DNA of 64,000 nucleotides from an uncultured Flavobacteriales bacterium (GTDB lineage Bacteria > Bacteroidota > Bacteroidia > Flavobacteriales_D > Parvicellaceae). The notes beneath the pieces were generated by a model that saw only the letters and a program-made list of their open reading frames with translations, was not told the DNA's origin and did not search any database. This document shows, in pieces, positions 1-9,564 of the stretch (positions within the stretch are counted from its first letter, which is position 1; each line of letters begins with the position of its first letter). The stretch is taken from positions 1 through 64,000 of the forward strand of contig CAJQPO010000007.1 of the NCBI GenBank assembly GCA_905480225.1, written 5' to 3'. The translations under genes and the position numbers were made by a program.

Positions 1-135
1 GTCCCAAGAAATTTCTAAAGGGTAGCTATCAGGTACAATTTCAATAACCATTTCGGTAAAGCCTGAAGAACATTGAGCATTAAAATATTCAAGATTAATT
101 ACGAGAAATAGAAAAAAGATTAATAGTCGTAGCAT
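1..135 (-). CDS. Secreted protein, N-terminal fragment (cut by window edge)
   Basis: Only the first 45 codons are inside the window; the frame stays open to base 1. Residues 1-21 form a hydrophobic signal peptide ending in Asn-Ala-Gln, as is usual for exported Bacteroidota proteins. The following CSSGFTEMVIEIVPDSYPLE stretch resembles the opening of secreted flavobacterial proteins with PKD-like or similar beta domains. That link is from memory of the family and is inference. Start chosen at the ATG (complement of 133-135) because the signal peptide begins there. The gene diverges from icmF. No function can be given from this piece. Confidence 0.6.
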   Translation of the reverse strand, partial: MLRLLIFFLFLVINLEYFNAQCSSGFTEMVIEIVPDSYPLEISWD

Positions 136-300
136 GGTTCAAGTTACGATTTATTAAGTAATTGATGTATCCCCTCATTGAAATCTTGAATTCCAATAAA
201 GAAATAGATAAATTGGTGTTCTAACGGCTAATATTAAATGATTTCAATTTAAGGTATTGGTTCTTTTCTTCAGTAGATTTAAAAATTAAGTTCTTATATC

Positions 301-308
301 TATATTTG
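301..308 (+). promoter_or_regulatory. Candidate -7 promoter element of icmF (TATATTTG)
   Basis: TATATTTG matches the Bacteroidota -7 consensus TAnnTTTG exactly and lies 23 bases before the icmF ATG, leaving room for a short leader. I see no TTG at the usual -33 distance, so the call rests on the -7 element alone. Confidence 0.45.
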
Positions 309-331
309 CTTGCCTTTTTTAGACAGAATTA

Positions 332-3300
332 ATGGAACAAATTACTCCTTATATACCCAAGCATAAAATCAGAATTGTAACAGCAGCGTCTTTGTTCGAT
401 GGCCACGATGCGGCGATTAACATTATGAGACGAATCATTCAGGCTACGGGCTGTGAAGTCATTCATCTAGGACATGACCGAAGTGTTGAAGAAGTTGTTA
501 ATTGTGCTATTCAAGAAGACGCTCAGGCAATTGCGATGACTTCTTATCAAGGTGGCCATATGGAGTACTTTAAATATATGTACGATTTACTTCAAGAGAA
601 CGGAGCTAGTAAAATTAAAATATTTGGTGGTGGCGGTGGTACCATTTTACCTTCGGAAATAGCCGAATTACAAGCGTATGGTGTGACAAGAATTTACCAT
701 CCAGACGATGGTAGGTCCTTGGGACTACAAGGAATGATTAATGATTTGGTTAAACAATGTGATTTCAGCACCGGCAATGATGTTCAAGCAGATTTTAAGT
801 CTAATGATTTTCATGATTATAGAACGATAGGAAGGTTGATTTCAGCAGCAGAGAATTATCCTGAAGAAAACGCATCAGTGTTGAAAAAAATTCACGAAAC
901 TGCATCAAAAAAAAATACGCCGGTTCTAGGGATTACAGGAACTGGAGGTGCTGGGAAATCATCTTTGGTAGATGAATTGGTTAGAAGATTTCTGACTGAT
1001 TTTCCTTCCAAAAAAATGGCTATCGTATCCGTTGACCCATCAAAACGAAAAACAGGAGGCGCACTTTTAGGTGATAGAATCAGAATGAATGCGATTCGAA
1101 ACGAGAGAGTTTTTATGCGTTCATTGGCAACGAGACAGTCCAACCTTGCCTTATCAAAACATGTTTCAACTGCGCTTGATATTCTTAAAACGGCACATTT
1201 TGATCTTATCATATTAGAAACTTCAGGAATAGGACAGTCGGATACAGAAATCCTGGATCATTCAGATGTTTCTCTTTATGTAATGACGCCAGAATTTGGG
1301 GCTGCGACTCAGCTAGAAAAGATTGATATGCTTGATTTTGCGGATATAGTTGCACTCAATAAATCGGATAAAAGAGGTGCGTTAGATGCTATACGAGATG
1401 TGAAAAAACAGTATCGAAGAAATCACAATTTATGGGAAGCTTTGGATGAAGAAATACCTGTGTTTGGAACGATTGCGTCTCAATTTAATGACCCAGGGAT
1501 GAACACTTTGTATAAGTCGCTGATGGACAAGCTGGTTGAAAAGTCAGGTGCAGACCTCTTGTCTCAGTATGCTATTACGAAGGAAATGTCAGAAAAAATA
1601 TATGTGATTCCTCCTTCTAGAACACGTTATTTGTCGGAAATATCTGAAAGTAACAGGAGCTATGATGCGTGGGTCAATCAGCAGACTGAAACAGCCAATA
1701 CTTTGTATGGATTGCAAAAGACCCTTTTAGCTGTATCGGGCAATGGTGAATTAGAAGCAGGGTTGAAAACGGTATTCGACAAGGTTAAATTAGATTTAGA
1801 TCCTAAAAATTGGTTGTTGCTTGAATCATGGGAAGAAAAAATAGCCAGATACAAAGGACCATTATATAAATTCAAGGTTAGAGATAAAGAATTGTCTATA
1901 TCTACGCATACGAAGTCATTATCTCATTTGGATATTCCTAAAGTTGCCTTGCCTAGGTACAGTGGATGGGGTGATCGTTTGAAATGGTTGTTACAAGAAA
2001 ATGTACCGGGCGAATTTCCTTTTACGGCAGGTTTGTTCCCCTTTAAGAGAGAGGGAGAAGATCCAACTCGAATGTTTGCTGGAGAAGGGGGGCCAGAAAG
2101 GACGAATAAACGATTTCATTATGTAAGCCTCGGGTTGCCTGCGAAGCGACTATCTACGGCTTTTGATTCCGTTACCTTATACGGCAATGATCCCGCAATA
2201 CGGCCGGATATTTATGGTAAGATTGGTAATGCAGGAGTTTCCATTTGCTGTCTCGATGATGCCAAGAAATTGTATTCTGGTTTTGATTTGTCTAATGAAA
2301 TGACCTCTGTCAGCATGACTATCAACGGGCCAGCTCCTATGCTGCTTGGTTTTTTTATGAATGCAGCAATTGATCAAAACTGTGAAAAATATATTTTAGA
2401 GCATAAACTGCAACAGGATGTAGAAAATGTTTTTAACGAACGCTATGACAAGAGGGGAATTGAACGTCCAAAATATCAAGGGAATTTACCGGAAGGAAAC
2501 GATGGATTAGGTTTAATGCTATTAGGATTAACCGGTGATCAGGTGTTAAAAGAAGATGTCTACAACAAGATTAAGGCAGATACATTATCAAGAGTAAGGG
2601 GCACGGTTCAAGCGGATATTTTGAAAGAGGATCAAGCACAGAACACCTGTATATTTTCAACAGAATTTGCCTTGCGATTAATGGGTGATGTACAAGAATA
2701 TTTTATTCACAATGAGATTAGGAATTTCTATTCCGTTTCTATTTCAGGATATCACATCGCAGAAGCGGGAGCGAACCCCATATCTCAATTGGCATTTACA
2801 TTGGCCAACGGATTTACTTTCATTGAGTACTATTTGAGCCGAGGTATGGATATTAATAAATTCGGTCCGAACCTTTCTTTCTTTTTCTCAAATGGAATAG
2901 ATCCGGAATACGCAGTAATTGGAAGAGTAGCTAGAAGGATTTGGGCAAAAGCTCTTGCTAAAAAGTATGGTGCAGACAAACGGGCTCAAATGCTTAAATA
3001 TCACATCCAAACATCTGGAAGATCACTTCATGCCCAAGAGATAGATTTCAATGACATCCGAACTACTTTGCAGGCGCTTTATGCGATTTATGACAATTGT
3101 AATTCATTACATACCAATGCATATGATGAGGCCATTACTACACCAACAGAAGACTCTGTTAGGCGTGCTATGGCGATTCAATTAATTATTAATCGCGAAT
3201 TGGGACTTGCAAAAAATGAAAACCCAATGCAAGGTTCTTTCATTATTGAAGAGCTGACAGAATTGGTTGAAGAAGCTGTATTGATGGAGTTCGACCGTAT

Positions 3301-3697
3301 CACAGAAAGAGGAGGTGTTTTAGGTGCTATGGAAACCATGTATCAGAGAAGTAAAATTCAAGAGGAGTCCATGCATTATGAAACACTCAAGCATACAGGC
3401 GAATTTCCAATTATTGGCGTCAATACATTTTTAAGTTCGAAAGGTTCACCTACGATTATTCCTGAAGAAGTAATTCGAGCTACCGAAGTAGAAAAAAAAC
3501 ACCAAATAGAGATGCTTGAAGTTCTTCAGAATGCCAATGGTGAAAAATCTATTGAAGCATTGAAAAACATTCAGAAGGCCGCGATTCAGAATGATAATAT
3601 TTTTGAAAAGTTGATGGAAGCTTCCAAATATTGTTCACTGGGCCAATTGACTCATGCGCTTTTTGAAGTTGGTGGGCAGTATAGAAGAAACATGTAA
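332..3697 (+). CDS. icmF: Fused isobutyryl-CoA mutase / methylmalonyl-CoA mutase family protein (IcmF)
   Basis: The 1121-residue product has the three-part IcmF layout: an N-terminal adenosylcobalamin-binding domain (about 10-140; DGHD at 23-26 carries the B12-ligand His), a MeaB/ArgK-type P-loop GTPase (Walker [10 protein letters not shown] at 203-211), and a large (beta/alpha)8 acyl-CoA mutase domain in the C-terminal half. IcmF enzymes interconvert isobutyryl-CoA and butyryl-CoA, and some act on isovaleryl- or pivalyl-CoA; the fused GTPase protects and loads the cofactor. Length matches the family (about 1,090-1,120). The start is the only ATG next to the promoter element. The gene stands alone, with a non-coding leader of about 200 bases. 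Substrate preference cannot be decided without aligning the active-site residues. Confidence 0.93.
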   Translation: MEQITPYIPKHKIRIVTAASLFDGHDAAINIMRRIIQATGCEVIHLGHDRSVEEVVNCAIQEDAQAIAMTSYQGGHMEYFKYMYDLLQENGASKIKIFGGGGGTILPSEIAELQAYGVTRIYHPDDGRSLGLQGMINDLVKQCDFSTGNDVQADFKSNDFHDYRTIGRLISAAENYPEENASVLKKIHETASKKNTPVLGITGTGGAGKSSLVDELVRRFLTDFPSKKMAIVSVDPSKRKTGGALLGDRIRMNAIRNERVFMRSLATRQSNLALSKHVSTALDILKTAHFDLIILETSGIGQSDTEILDHSDVSLYVMTPEFGAATQLEKIDMLDFADIVALNKSDKRGALDAIRDVKKQYRRNHNLWEALDEEIPVFGTIASQFNDPGMNTLYKSLMDKLVEKSGADLLSQYAITKEMSEKIYVIPPSRTRYLSEISESNRSYDAWVNQQTETANTLYGLQKTLLAVSGNGELEAGLKTVFDKVKLDLDPKNWLLLESWEEKIARYKGPLYKFKVRDKELSISTHTKSLSHLDIPKVALPRYSGWGDRLKWLLQENVPGEFPFTAGLFPFKREGEDPTRMFAGEGGPERTNKRFHYVSLGLPAKRLSTAFDSVTLYGNDPAIRPDIYGKIGNAGVSICCLDDAKKLYSGFDLSNEMTSVSMTINGPAPMLLGFFMNAAIDQNCEKYILEHKLQQDVENVFNERYDKRGIERPKYQGNLPEGNDGLGLMLLGLTGDQVLKEDVYNKIKADTLSRVRGTVQADILKEDQAQNTCIFSTEFALRLMGDVQEYFIHNEIRNFYSVSISGYHIAEAGANPISQLAFTLANGFTFIEYYLSRGMDINKFGPNLSFFFSNGIDPEYAVIGRVARRIWAKALAKKYGADKRAQMLKYHIQTSGRSLHAQEIDFNDIRTTLQALYAIYDNCNSLHTNAYDEAITTPTEDSVRRAMAIQLIINRELGLAKNENPMQGSFIIEELTELVEEAVLMEFDRITERGGVLGAMETMYQRSKIQEESMHYETLKHTGEFPIIGVNTFLSSKGSPTIIPEEVIRATEVEKKHQIEMLEVLQNANGEKSIEALKNIQKAAIQNDNIFEKLMEASKYCSLGQLTHALFEVGGQYRRNM

Positions 3698-3816
3698 CAG
3701 TAAGTAGTTTACAGCAACCCTTTTAATTTTTAAGAATGTTCAAGATGTCAATATTGCATTTGCTGTTGTGATTAGGATGTAACAAAAACGATTTCAGTAT
3801 ATTTCGTGACCCTATT

Positions 3817-5847
3817 ATGATTTTACAAAGAAATATATTTTTGTTTGTCACACTGCTTTTGCCTTTTATTTCAAATGCGGGTATTAATTTGGATTCGCTG
3901 AAGGGCATTTGGAATGATACCAATCAAAAGACTGAAGACAGGTTTTTAGCAGCTAAAACCATTGCTTGGACCGGTTATTTACAGAGCTACCCGGATAGTT
4001 CATTTTATTTTTCTGAGCAATACTTCCTTGTCGCAAAAGAAAGAAACAACCTCAAAGAGATGGCTACGGCTTTGTATATCCAGGCCAATGCATGTGGAAA
4101 TCAAGGGTTGAATGTACTCGCCTTGGAAAAAGCCAAATCTTCTTTGGCGATTTATGAAAAGATACCTTACAAAACAGGAGTCGCCAATTCTTATAACCTA
4201 ATAGGGAATATTTGCTTAAGCTTAAAGGAATTCAATGAAGCGCAGAAATACTACAGCAACGCATTAGAAATATATCTTGAAAAGGAAGATAAAATGGGGC
4301 AAGCCAATGTCTACAACAACATGGGCAATATTTTGAAGGAAGAGTCTAACTATTTAGATGCTCTTAATTATTATTTAAAAAGTTTGAAACTGAAGAAGGC
4401 TATTGGAAATAAGATAGGTATTTCATCCACGTATACCAATATTGGTCTTGTTCAATTAGCCATGAAAGATTATCTGCAAGCATTAGAATACCTAGAGTTG
4501 GGTTTGAATATATGTGAAGAGGAGGGGTTTGAAAATGGGGAGAGCAGTTGTTTGATCAACATATCTGAATGTTATTTTAAACAGGGCGAGGTTTCAATGG
4601 CTGAGGATTTCGCTGAAAAAGGTTTGTCTTTATCTATAAAGATTAAGTCTCTTGAGGCTACCAAAGCGGCTTACGAAATTCTATATAGAATTTCAAAGAA
4701 TACTGGAAATTTTCCAAAAGCGCTGAAGATGAAAGAGCTTTTTGAATTGTGTAAGGATAGTCTTCGAAAAGAAGAAGTAGTCCAGAATCTTCAGCAAATG
4801 AAATTGCAAGAGGAATATAAGCTAAAGAAACAAGCGGATTTATTTCTTTATGAGCTGGAAATAGCAAACAATGAAAAAAAATTATTGAAAGAAAAAACTT
4901 TCAGAAACAGCTTGTACTTTTTGATTGCTGTTATTGCTATTTTTCTGTTAGGTTTTGTAAATCGATATGTGAAAATTAAGAGACACAAGCGAATTATTGA
5001 AGAACAACATCTTGAGCTAAACGAAGCGCATGGAGAATTAACAGATAGTATTAATTATGCTAAATGGATTCAGTCAGCTTTGCTGAAAACGGACGAACGA
5101 ATTACGGCTCATTTACCGGCTCATTTTATTTACTATTCACCAAAAGACATTGTCTCGGGTGATTTCTACTGGTTTCATGAGAAAGGAGGATATCTCTATT
5201 TTTGTGTTGCGGATTGCACAGGTCATGGTGTTCCTGGTGCCTTTATGAGTATGCTTGGTATTTCTTTCTTACAGGAAATTGTAGCAATGGGCGATGCCCC
5301 AATGCCTAGTGAAATTATGGAAGGGTTGAGTGAACGTTTGGTGCAAGAACTTTCGCAAAAAGAAGGTGATAATCCGCTTAAAGACGGAATGGATGCTTCT
5401 ATCATTAGGTATCACAAAGAATCTGAAAAGATTGATTGGTGCGGAGCCAATAATTCCATATACATTGCCTCTAATAATGATTATACAGAATACCTAAAGA
5501 AAGAGGAGATTCGAGTAATTAAAATAGATGGCAAAGAAGGAGTTTTAAATGAGTTATTGCCTATGCGGCAGTCTGTCGGTTACAATGTATTTAAGACACC
5601 TTTTGTTGATTGCTCACTGACGCTTGAAAAGGGTGATTTATTGTATTTGCTTACAGATGGTTATGCTGATCAATTTGGAGGACTGAAAGGTAAAAAGTAC
5701 ATGCAGACTCGATTGAAACATTTTTTATTAGAGAATTGGAAATGTTCGATTAAAGATCAACACAAAAAATTGGAAATGGAATTTATTAACTGGAAAGGCA
5801 ATATGGGTCAGATTGATGATGTGTGTATTGCTGGTTTTGTCATTTAG
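3817..5847 (+). CDS. Membrane-anchored TPR / SpoIIE-type PP2C serine phosphatase
   Basis: The 676-residue protein has a signal peptide (1-21), periplasmic TPR repeats (about 40-310; helices such as ANVYNNMGNILKEESNY at 163-179), a charged coiled coil (310-360), one membrane helix (about 364-382), a second short coiled coil, and a cytoplasmic SpoIIE/PP2C phosphatase domain (about 435-676). Metal-binding acidic motifs are visible: SGDF (447-450), ADCTGHGVPG (465-474) and a C-terminal DD near 668. Such proteins sense a periplasmic or membrane signal and dephosphorylate an anti-sigma-antagonist-like partner. The next gene on the same strand encodes a SiaC-like protein, so that is the likely substrate (inference from SiaA-SiaC of Pseudomonas). 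Confidence 0.85.
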   Translation: MILQRNIFLFVTLLLPFISNAGINLDSLKGIWNDTNQKTEDRFLAAKTIAWTGYLQSYPDSSFYFSEQYFLVAKERNNLKEMATALYIQANACGNQGLNVLALEKAKSSLAIYEKIPYKTGVANSYNLIGNICLSLKEFNEAQKYYSNALEIYLEKEDKMGQANVYNNMGNILKEESNYLDALNYYLKSLKLKKAIGNKIGISSTYTNIGLVQLAMKDYLQALEYLELGLNICEEEGFENGESSCLINISECYFKQGEVSMAEDFAEKGLSLSIKIKSLEATKAAYEILYRISKNTGNFPKALKMKELFELCKDSLRKEEVVQNLQQMKLQEEYKLKKQADLFLYELEIANNEKKLLKEKTFRNSLYFLIAVIAIFLLGFVNRYVKIKRHKRIIEEQHLELNEAHGELTDSINYAKWIQSALLKTDERITAHLPAHFIYYSPKDIVSGDFYWFHEKGGYLYFCVADCTGHGVPGAFMSMLGISFLQEIVAMGDAPMPSEIMEGLSERLVQELSQKEGDNPLKDGMDASIIRYHKESEKIDWCGANNSIYIASNNDYTEYLKKEEIRVIKIDGKEGVLNELLPMRQSVGYNVFKTPFVDCSLTLEKGDLLYLLTDGYADQFGGLKGKKYMQTRLKHFLLENWKCSIKDQHKKLEMEFINWKGNMGQIDDVCIAGFVI

Positions 5848-5901
5848 TCGAATAACGGAGGGCTAATAATAAGCACTATAATTTACAGACTGAACGTATT
5901 A

Positions 5902-5920
5902 AAGGGTCTTCTAAACCCTT
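5902..5920 (+). terminator. Weak hairpin between phosphatase and SiaC-like gene
   Basis: AAGGGT (5902-5907) pairs with ACCCTT (5915-5920) around a 7-base loop, followed by A-rich then T-rich sequence. It may reduce read-through from the phosphatase gene into the SiaC-like gene. The stem is short and the T run is displaced by about ten bases, so this is tentative. Confidence 0.3.
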
Positions 5921-6002
5921 AAAAAGTTTTATTTTTGACACATAAAACCTTATTTTCTTGACTAATTCTATATCCTTAATTGAATATTATTTATTTTAGA
6001 GC

Positions 6003-6398
6003 ATGATATTCCAAATAGACGCAACGGATAAAACGCCGGAAATTGATTTTTCTCCCGTAACAGGAGTACTCAAAATTAAAGGCATTTCAATACCAGAAGA
6101 TTCTAAAGAATTTTATCGAGGCTTGTACATGGAGATCGAAGAGTACTTGCAAGATCCTCTAGAGTGGAGTGTGGTTGAATTACATTTGGAATATTTCAAT
6201 ACCAGCACAACGCTGTTCCTTCGTGACTTGATGAAGAAGTATCGTCAAGCCAATCAAATCGGAAATACGAATGTGAAAATCATGTGGATTTTTGAAGAAG
6301 ACGATTTAGATATGGAAGATGCTGGGCTCGAGTTTAAGGATTTGTTTGATGATATACCTTTTGAATTACAGGCAGTAGAAGAATTCGATTTCAGATAG
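6003..6398 (+). CDS. SiaC-family regulatory phosphoprotein (DUF1987)
   Basis: This 131-residue protein matches the SiaC/DUF1987 family over its whole length: an early TPEIDFSPVTGVLKIKG stretch, the SIPEDSKEFY segment (29-38), and the core FNTSTT at 65-70. SiaC of Pseudomonas aeruginosa is phosphorylated on a Thr in the equivalent LNTSS motif; here Thr67 occupies that place (by eye). In that system SiaB kinase phosphorylates SiaC, SiaA phosphatase removes the phosphate, and unphosphorylated SiaC activates a diguanylate cyclase. It lies 155 bases after a SpoIIE-type phosphatase gene, which supports the pairing. No SiaB-like gene is next to it. The downstream target here is unknown. Confidence 0.85.
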   Translation: MIFQIDATDKTPEIDFSPVTGVLKIKGISIPEDSKEFYRGLYMEIEEYLQDPLEWSVVELHLEYFNTSTTLFLRDLMKKYRQANQIGNTNVKIMWIFEEDDLDMEDAGLEFKDLFDDIPFELQAVEEFDFR

Positions 6399-6411
6399 TG
6401 ATTATCCAACA

Positions 6412-7872
6412 TCATTGGCTATAGATCCACAAGTCAGTTTGCCATTTTTCCTTAATTCTATTCATGTTCTTCAGCAGTTCAGGTTTTGCTTTTGATTGCT
6501 CAATGCTCACTAAATTTCGATTCGAATTGGAACGGATAATTTTTGAATTAAACCCTTCTTTTTTCCATCTAAAGCATTCTTTTTCTGCATTTGCTTTGCT
6601 ATTAAAACTACCTATGATTAAATAATACATCGTGTTAGATGAAAACGATTCCATTTTTTTCTGCTCAACTTGTTTCACTATTGATGAAGGATTTATAGTA
6701 GCTACATTGGATGACTGCTGCTTAATTTTTGGTATGAATGCTAGAGGGTTTCCCATTGATGACAGTGTTCGGTCAGCAAGGTCCAATTCTTGAATTAATG
6801 ATGAATCTTGAAAAACGTTCAATTTCCCGCTATAACAAGCCACCCAAATTCTTCCTAATTCATTGTCGATGGTTATTCCGATTGGTTTGCTTCCAGTTTC
6901 GACCGTATCTTCGATTGAAAAATCACTCGTTTTTATTTTAGACATAGTTTTCTCACCATAATTAACAACGTAGAGAAATTGTCCTGATTCACTTAAAGCC
7001 ATAGATCTTGGCATCCTTCCAGTTCTTATTTTTTCAATCGATTGATTTGATAAGTTGTATTTACCTATTTTACCTTCACCGTTCAAACTAATATACAGTG
7101 TTTCGTCCTTAGGGTCGAGGCATAAATGTCTTGGGTTTTTGCCAATGTTTGGAATTATATTTTTGGCACAATTACTTAAATTTATCTCGACAATTTTTGA
7201 AGAACCCATAATGGCAACAAAGGCTTTTTTAGAATCTGAAGTGATGGCTATTCCCCTTGGGTGCGCTCCAACTTTTATCCGTTTTATCTCTTTTTCCTGG
7301 TTTAAGCTTACAATACTCACATCACCACTGCTCCAGTTGCTTACTAACAAAAGAGAGTCATTGGGGCTTACAGCCATGAATTTTGGTACAGCACCAACAG
7401 TTATGATATTGGCGATTTGAAATGTAGTCATGTCAACTTTATAGATAAAGCTGCTGTCGTATTTTGAAGAATTACAAGCATCACAACCTGGATTTTTAAA
7501 TCCTGGTCCTGTCATGTTGTAATTAGAAATCCAGGCGTATTTTCCGTTATGAGAAAACGTGCATTCTACAGGAGCTCCGTTCAATTCGTATTCACCTTCA
7601 TGGTTGAAATCTGAAGGTGTTATTTTATCAGGAATAGTCGCAATTAGCTCGTAATCTCGGTCGTGAACTAGAATTTTATGTTTGTACATCATGTGTTGCG
7701 ATAAGAAATACCCTGTTCCGGAGTGAACAACTGATTTTGGGGACATGCTTCCTGAAATGGTTTTAATCAGCTGCAAACCATAATGCTTTTCCGAATCGGT
7801 TATTTCTTGTGAATTTCCGAAGAATGATGATCCTAATAAAAGGACTGTGGTTAGGTATATTCCTAGCTGCAT
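6412..7872 (-). CDS. Secreted YVTN-type beta-propeller protein with C-terminal SPOR domain
   Basis: The 486-residue product begins with a signal peptide (about 1-21). Residues about 30-370 form repeated beta-propeller blades of the YVTN/YncE type (repeats such as SPNDSLLLVSNWSSGDVSIV and SESGQFLYVVNYGEKTMSKI). After a Ser/Gln-rich linker, residues about 415-486 form a SPOR domain (starting near MYYLIIGSFNSKANAEKECF). SPOR domains bind denuded peptidoglycan glycan strands, often at division sites; propellers usually bind proteins or ligands. The ATG directly follows the TAA of the hydrolase gene upstream, so the two are co-transcribed. The ligand is unknown. Confidence 0.75.
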   Translation of the reverse strand: MQLGIYLTTVLLLGSSFFGNSQEITDSEKHYGLQLIKTISGSMSPKSVVHSGTGYFLSQHMMYKHKILVHDRDYELIATIPDKITPSDFNHEGEYELNGAPVECTFSHNGKYAWISNYNMTGPGFKNPGCDACNSSKYDSSFIYKVDMTTFQIANIITVGAVPKFMAVSPNDSLLLVSNWSSGDVSIVSLNQEKEIKRIKVGAHPRGIAITSDSKKAFVAIMGSSKIVEINLSNCAKNIIPNIGKNPRHLCLDPKDETLYISLNGEGKIGKYNLSNQSIEKIRTGRMPRSMALSESGQFLYVVNYGEKTMSKIKTSDFSIEDTVETGSKPIGITIDNELGRIWVACYSGKLNVFQDSSLIQELDLADRTLSSMGNPLAFIPKIKQQSSNVATINPSSIVKQVEQKKMESFSSNTMYYLIIGSFNSKANAEKECFRWKKEGFNSKIIRSNSNRNLVSIEQSKAKPELLKNMNRIKEKWQTDLWIYSQ

Positions 7873-8715
7873 TTAGGAGTCCAATAAGAATTCTTGTGCG
7901 TCTATTGCTGTCTTTTCAGGGCATTCTTCCATCGGGACGTGTCCCATGTTATCATAAATGATGAGTTTGTTGTTTGGAATATCACGTTGAAATTTGAATG
8001 CATGATCAACATTTAGCCATTTGTCTTCGTTTCCCCATAATATCAAAACGGGCATGGATAACTGCGTCAAATTATGTGTATTCTGTTTGTAATTGGAATT
8101 GGCTATGTATACAAATGCTTCCTTGTTTCCATCTCGATGAATCATGTCATAATAACGATTTACAATATCACTGGTAACTTTAGTTTGGTCGCAATATACT
8201 TGTCGTACAAATCTTCGCACAACTGCTTTTGGAATAAAATTGAAAACATTTCTGAGTACTGGAGTTTGAGCAATAATAAATGGCAAAGGGTAATTATTGT
8301 CATTGATGTATCCTGCAGAATCAATTAGAATAAGCTTCTTTACTTTATTGGGATTTTGAAGGGCAAACTCCCAAGATAACCATCCTCCAAGAGAATTCCC
8401 GACTAAAAAGAAGTCTTCGATTTCTAGTGCGTCCGTGAAGTTTTGTAGAAATGCAGTGAATTGATCAATTGAATAATTATTGTTGGGGCTAGGTCCGGTT
8501 AAACCAAAACCTGGCATATCAAGTCTAATTACACGGAAATTGTCTTTCAAAATTTCGGTCCAACCATTATAGGTATGCAGGGATGAGAATGTACCGTGTA
8601 ATAGTAAAATTGTTGGACCGCTCCCTTCGTCACGATAATGCACTTTTACTCCGGAAATGTCAATCCATTTCGAGTCTTTTGTAGTGTATTTTTGGAGTAA
8701 TTCGTCTACGGTCAT
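7873..8715 (-). CDS. Alpha/beta-fold hydrolase
   Basis: The 280-residue protein is a classical alpha/beta hydrolase: oxyanion segment LLLHGT (37-42), nucleophile elbow GNSLGG with Ser108, acid Asp near 231 in WGNEDKW, and His259 in MGHVPMEE. A mobile cap region lies between about 130 and 205. It has no signal peptide, so it is probably cytoplasmic. Substrate cannot be read from sequence; small esters, lactones or acyl-CoA-type compounds are possible. It is the first gene of a two-gene unit with the propeller/SPOR gene, and lies downstream of a TetR gene on the same strand. Confidence 0.85.
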   Translation of the reverse strand: MTVDELLQKYTTKDSKWIDISGVKVHYRDEGSGPTILLLHGTFSSLHTYNGWTEILKDNFRVIRLDMPGFGLTGPSPNNNYSIDQFTAFLQNFTDALEIEDFFLVGNSLGGWLSWEFALQNPNKVKKLILIDSAGYINDNNYPLPFIIAQTPVLRNVFNFIPKAVVRRFVRQVYCDQTKVTSDIVNRYYDMIHRDGNKEAFVYIANSNYKQNTHNLTQLSMPVLILWGNEDKWLNVDHAFKFQRDIPNNKLIIYDNMGHVPMEECPEKTAIDAQEFLLDS

Positions 8716-8863
8716 TTCGCCTCATTAATCGGCATGATTCGGAAGGTAAGGTAAGAAAATAAGTAAGCTTTATTAAACTTTAATTCACTTGATAGTTCAA
8801 AATTCTGTTTTTTCATAAAAAGTAATGGACTGAATGTATTTTTTCAAATCCATAGAGATGTTC

Positions 8864-8875
8864 GAATAATTATTC
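8864..8875. repeat. 12-base perfect palindrome at the 3' end of the TetR gene
   Basis: GAATAATTATTC is a perfect palindrome that spans the stop codon of the TetR gene and lies about 150 bases before the hydrolase start. A similar AT-rich inverted repeat lies in front of the TetR gene itself (9499-9517). It could be a regulator-binding site or part of a weak terminator. Confidence 0.35.
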
Positions 8876-9475
8876 ACTTTTTGTTAATATTCCATTGAAT
8901 TTGGTATTGAAATATTCTTCAAAGGCGATTTGTAAGCTTAAGTGATGCTTAGCCAAGAAACTGGCATCGGTAGCTAAATCGAAGAATAATCGATCTTGTT
9001 GTGCCATAAGCGCAATGTTAAATGTAGAGAACACGCCTCTTTTTATACCCATACTATAGTATTCCATTAGATTTTCTACAGAGGCATTTTGAAACAATTG
9101 AATAGGCTCCCAGCAACTCGGAAAGAAAACTTTAAGTTCATTTAAGTATTGTGTAGTCAGACCACCTAGATTCGTGGTGAAATGACGTACGCCTTCATAA
9201 TATCTTTCAATAAAATCGAGCTCATCATTAAATAAATACTCTTTCATAATCGAAAGATCAGATAGTTTTAGCCAAACAGCAGCTTCAACTAATTCTTCTT
9301 TGGATTGAAAATAATTATAAATCGTTGCTTTAGATATATTTAAATGAATAGCTATTTCATCCATCGTTACTTTACGAACACCGTGTTCATAGAAATAGGG
9401 TAGAACTTTTTTAAGCCACTTTTTTTGTTTAGCGTCAAGTTCTTTTCTCTCCTTTTCAACCGCTTTTCTTCCCAT
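8870..9475 (-). CDS. TetR family transcriptional regulator (copy 1)
   Basis: 201 residues, the usual TetR length. The N-terminal helix-turn-helix is clear: VRKVTMDEIAIHLNISKATI at about 33-52, then YNYFQSKEEL. The C-terminal ligand-binding half is not assignable. It begins MGRK, as does the second TetR protein at 14659-15273, and the two share the layout of the DNA-binding domain and the following helices, so they look like paralogues. It is divergent from the outer-membrane-like protein, lipoprotein and aldehyde dehydrogenase genes and precedes the hydrolase, so it may control either side. Confidence 0.88.
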   Translation of the reverse strand: MGRKAVEKERKELDAKQKKWLKKVLPYFYEHGVRKVTMDEIAIHLNISKATIYNYFQSKEELVEAAVWLKLSDLSIMKEYLFNDELDFIERYYEGVRHFTTNLGGLTTQYLNELKVFFPSCWEPIQLFQNASVENLMEYYSMGIKRGVFSTFNIALMAQQDRLFFDLATDASFLAKHHLSLQIAFEEYFNTKFNGILTKSE

Positions 9476-9498
9476 ATTATACGATTACAATCTCAAGT

Positions 9499-9517
9499 AA
9501 TAATTCGAAAAATTATT
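9499..9517. promoter_or_regulatory. Inverted repeat in the divergent TetR promoter region (candidate operator)
   Basis: AATAATT (9499-9505) and AATTATT (9511-9517) form 7-base arms around CGAAA, in the 89-base gap between the TetR gene and the divergent gene at 9565. Its position is where a TetR repressor commonly binds to control itself and its neighbour. Assignment is by position and symmetry only. Confidence 0.35.
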
Positions 9518-9564
9518 CTACATTTAGAGACCTAACTTCTCGTCAAGTTTACCAAAAAAATAGC

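Noticed and set aside
892-1212. 106-residue minus-strand reading frame opposite icmF
   Set aside because: Lies wholly inside the GTPase domain of icmF on the other strand and has no family signal of its own.
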